Part shown: positions 6,805 to 7,232 of the stretch, piece after piece
Layout: each line of letters starts with the position of its first letter
Numbering within the stretch: position 1 is the stretch's first letter
Source: DASSSQ01 sp963839285
Lineage (GTDB): Bacteria; Actinomycetota; Thermoleophilia; Gaiellales; Gaiellaceae
NCBI GenBank assembly: GCA_963839285.1
Contig: CAWIUN010000023.1
Span: 1 to 7,232 of the forward strand
DNA: 7,232 nucleotides
Reading direction: 5' to 3'
Program-made: the position numbers and the translations under genes
Notes under the pieces: model-generated
Told to the model about the DNA's origin: nothing
Database searches by the model: none
The model's input: the letters and a program-made list of their open reading frames with translations, nothing else

Positions 6805-7232
6805 GTGGACGCGTCGCAGGAGGTCGAGATCCGGCCCGCGGAGGCAGCCGACCGGCTCCCGCTCGCGCTCCTCTTCGCGGCCGTGGCGGAGGAGCGCGAC
6901 GGGATCGGGGCCGAGCCGCCCGTCGACGTCGACCGGCGGGCGGCGGCGTGGGATCTCGATCGCACGCTGGTCGCGGTCCAGGCGGGGGAGGTCGTCGGGG
7001 TGGTCTTCGTCGACGAGAGCGGCTTCGGCTTCGGCGAGCTCGGGATGATGGTCGCCGCCGGCCGGCGCGGTCGCGGGGTGGGGACGGCCCTCGTGGCGGC
7101 CGCGATCGAGTTGGCGCGGTCACGCGGGCTGCACAAGCTGGCGCTCGACGTCTTCCCGGGCAACGACGCGGCGATCGCCCTCTACCGGAAGTTCGGCTTC
7201 GTGGAGGAGGGCCTGCGTCGCCGGCACATCCG
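6805..7232 (+). CDS. GNAT-family N-acetyltransferase (3' end outside window)
   Basis: The first 142 residues of a GNAT acetyltransferase, which would transfer an acetyl group from acetyl-CoA to an amine (small molecule, peptide or protein N-terminus). GTG at 6805 follows GGGAG by nine bases. The acetyl-CoA-binding motif A is MMVAAGRRGRGVGTALV (81-97), containing R88-x-x-G91-x-G93. It is preceded by the strand VVGVVFVD and followed by LALDVFPGNDAAIALYRKFGF (113-132... in part), with N120 and Y127 at positions typical of the RimI-like subgroup. The frame is open to the last base of the window and ends mid-codon after RRRHI, where related proteins have only some 15-30 residues left. No transport or phosphatase link is evident. 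Substrate unknown. Confidence 0.87.
   Translation, partial: MDASQEVEIRPAEAADRLPLALLFAAVAEERDGIGAEPPVDVDRRAAAWDLDRTLVAVQAGEVVGVVFVDESGFGFGELGMMVAAGRRGRGVGTALVAAAIELARSRGLHKLALDVFPGNDAAIALYRKFGFVEEGLRRRHI

Noticed and set aside
6462..7163. Minus-strand 233-codon open frame overlapping the GNAT gene and the small membrane protein
   Set aside because: Serine/arginine-rich composition without domains, whereas the overlapped frames show clear GNAT motifs and a membrane protein with a strong ribosome site.

Overview
The window is very GC-rich, almost every codon ends in G or C, and starts are often GTG, TTG or even CTG. This points to a high-GC actinobacterium. The style resembles the Thermoleophilia, but that placement is inference only; no rRNA or marker gene is present. 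Several single-base frame breaks suggest either a draft or metagenome-quality sequence or a decaying operon.

About five sixths of the window (67-5986, all minus strand) is one tightly packed operon for a branched-chain amino-acid/amide-type (HAAT family, Liv-like) ABC importer. In transcription order it reads livG (ATPase), two tandem CX5R protein/lipid phosphatases, livF (ATPase), livH (permease), livM (permease), livK (substrate-binding protein). Most junctions overlap by 4 bases (GTGA, GTGA, CTGA, ATGA), so the genes are probably translationally coupled. A terminator-like hairpin follows livK (32-60). The unusual part is the pair of phosphatase paralogues between the two transporter ATPases. 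They share patches of near-identical DNA but differ in the active-site loop and by a 26-residue internal deletion.

The distal three genes each carry one apparent extra base. livH is broken near 2908-2912 and livK near 670-676. In livM the upstream ATG is out of frame by one base at a GGGG run (2262-2265), although an in-frame GTG can still start it. Removing one base in each restores a full-length, family-like protein.

The last 1.2 kb holds ordinary small genes: a YbaK/EbsC-type aminoacyl-tRNA deacylase (plus strand, divergent from livG with a 20-base gap), a 52-residue hydrophobic membrane protein (minus, TTG start, not found by simple ORF calling), and a GNAT acetyltransferase (plus) cut off by the window end. 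The 173-base gap before the GNAT gene contains a cluster of short palindromes. I found no RNA gene, CRISPR array, insertion sequence or clearly novel multi-gene defence system. The most novel feature is the phosphatase pair embedded in the transporter operon.
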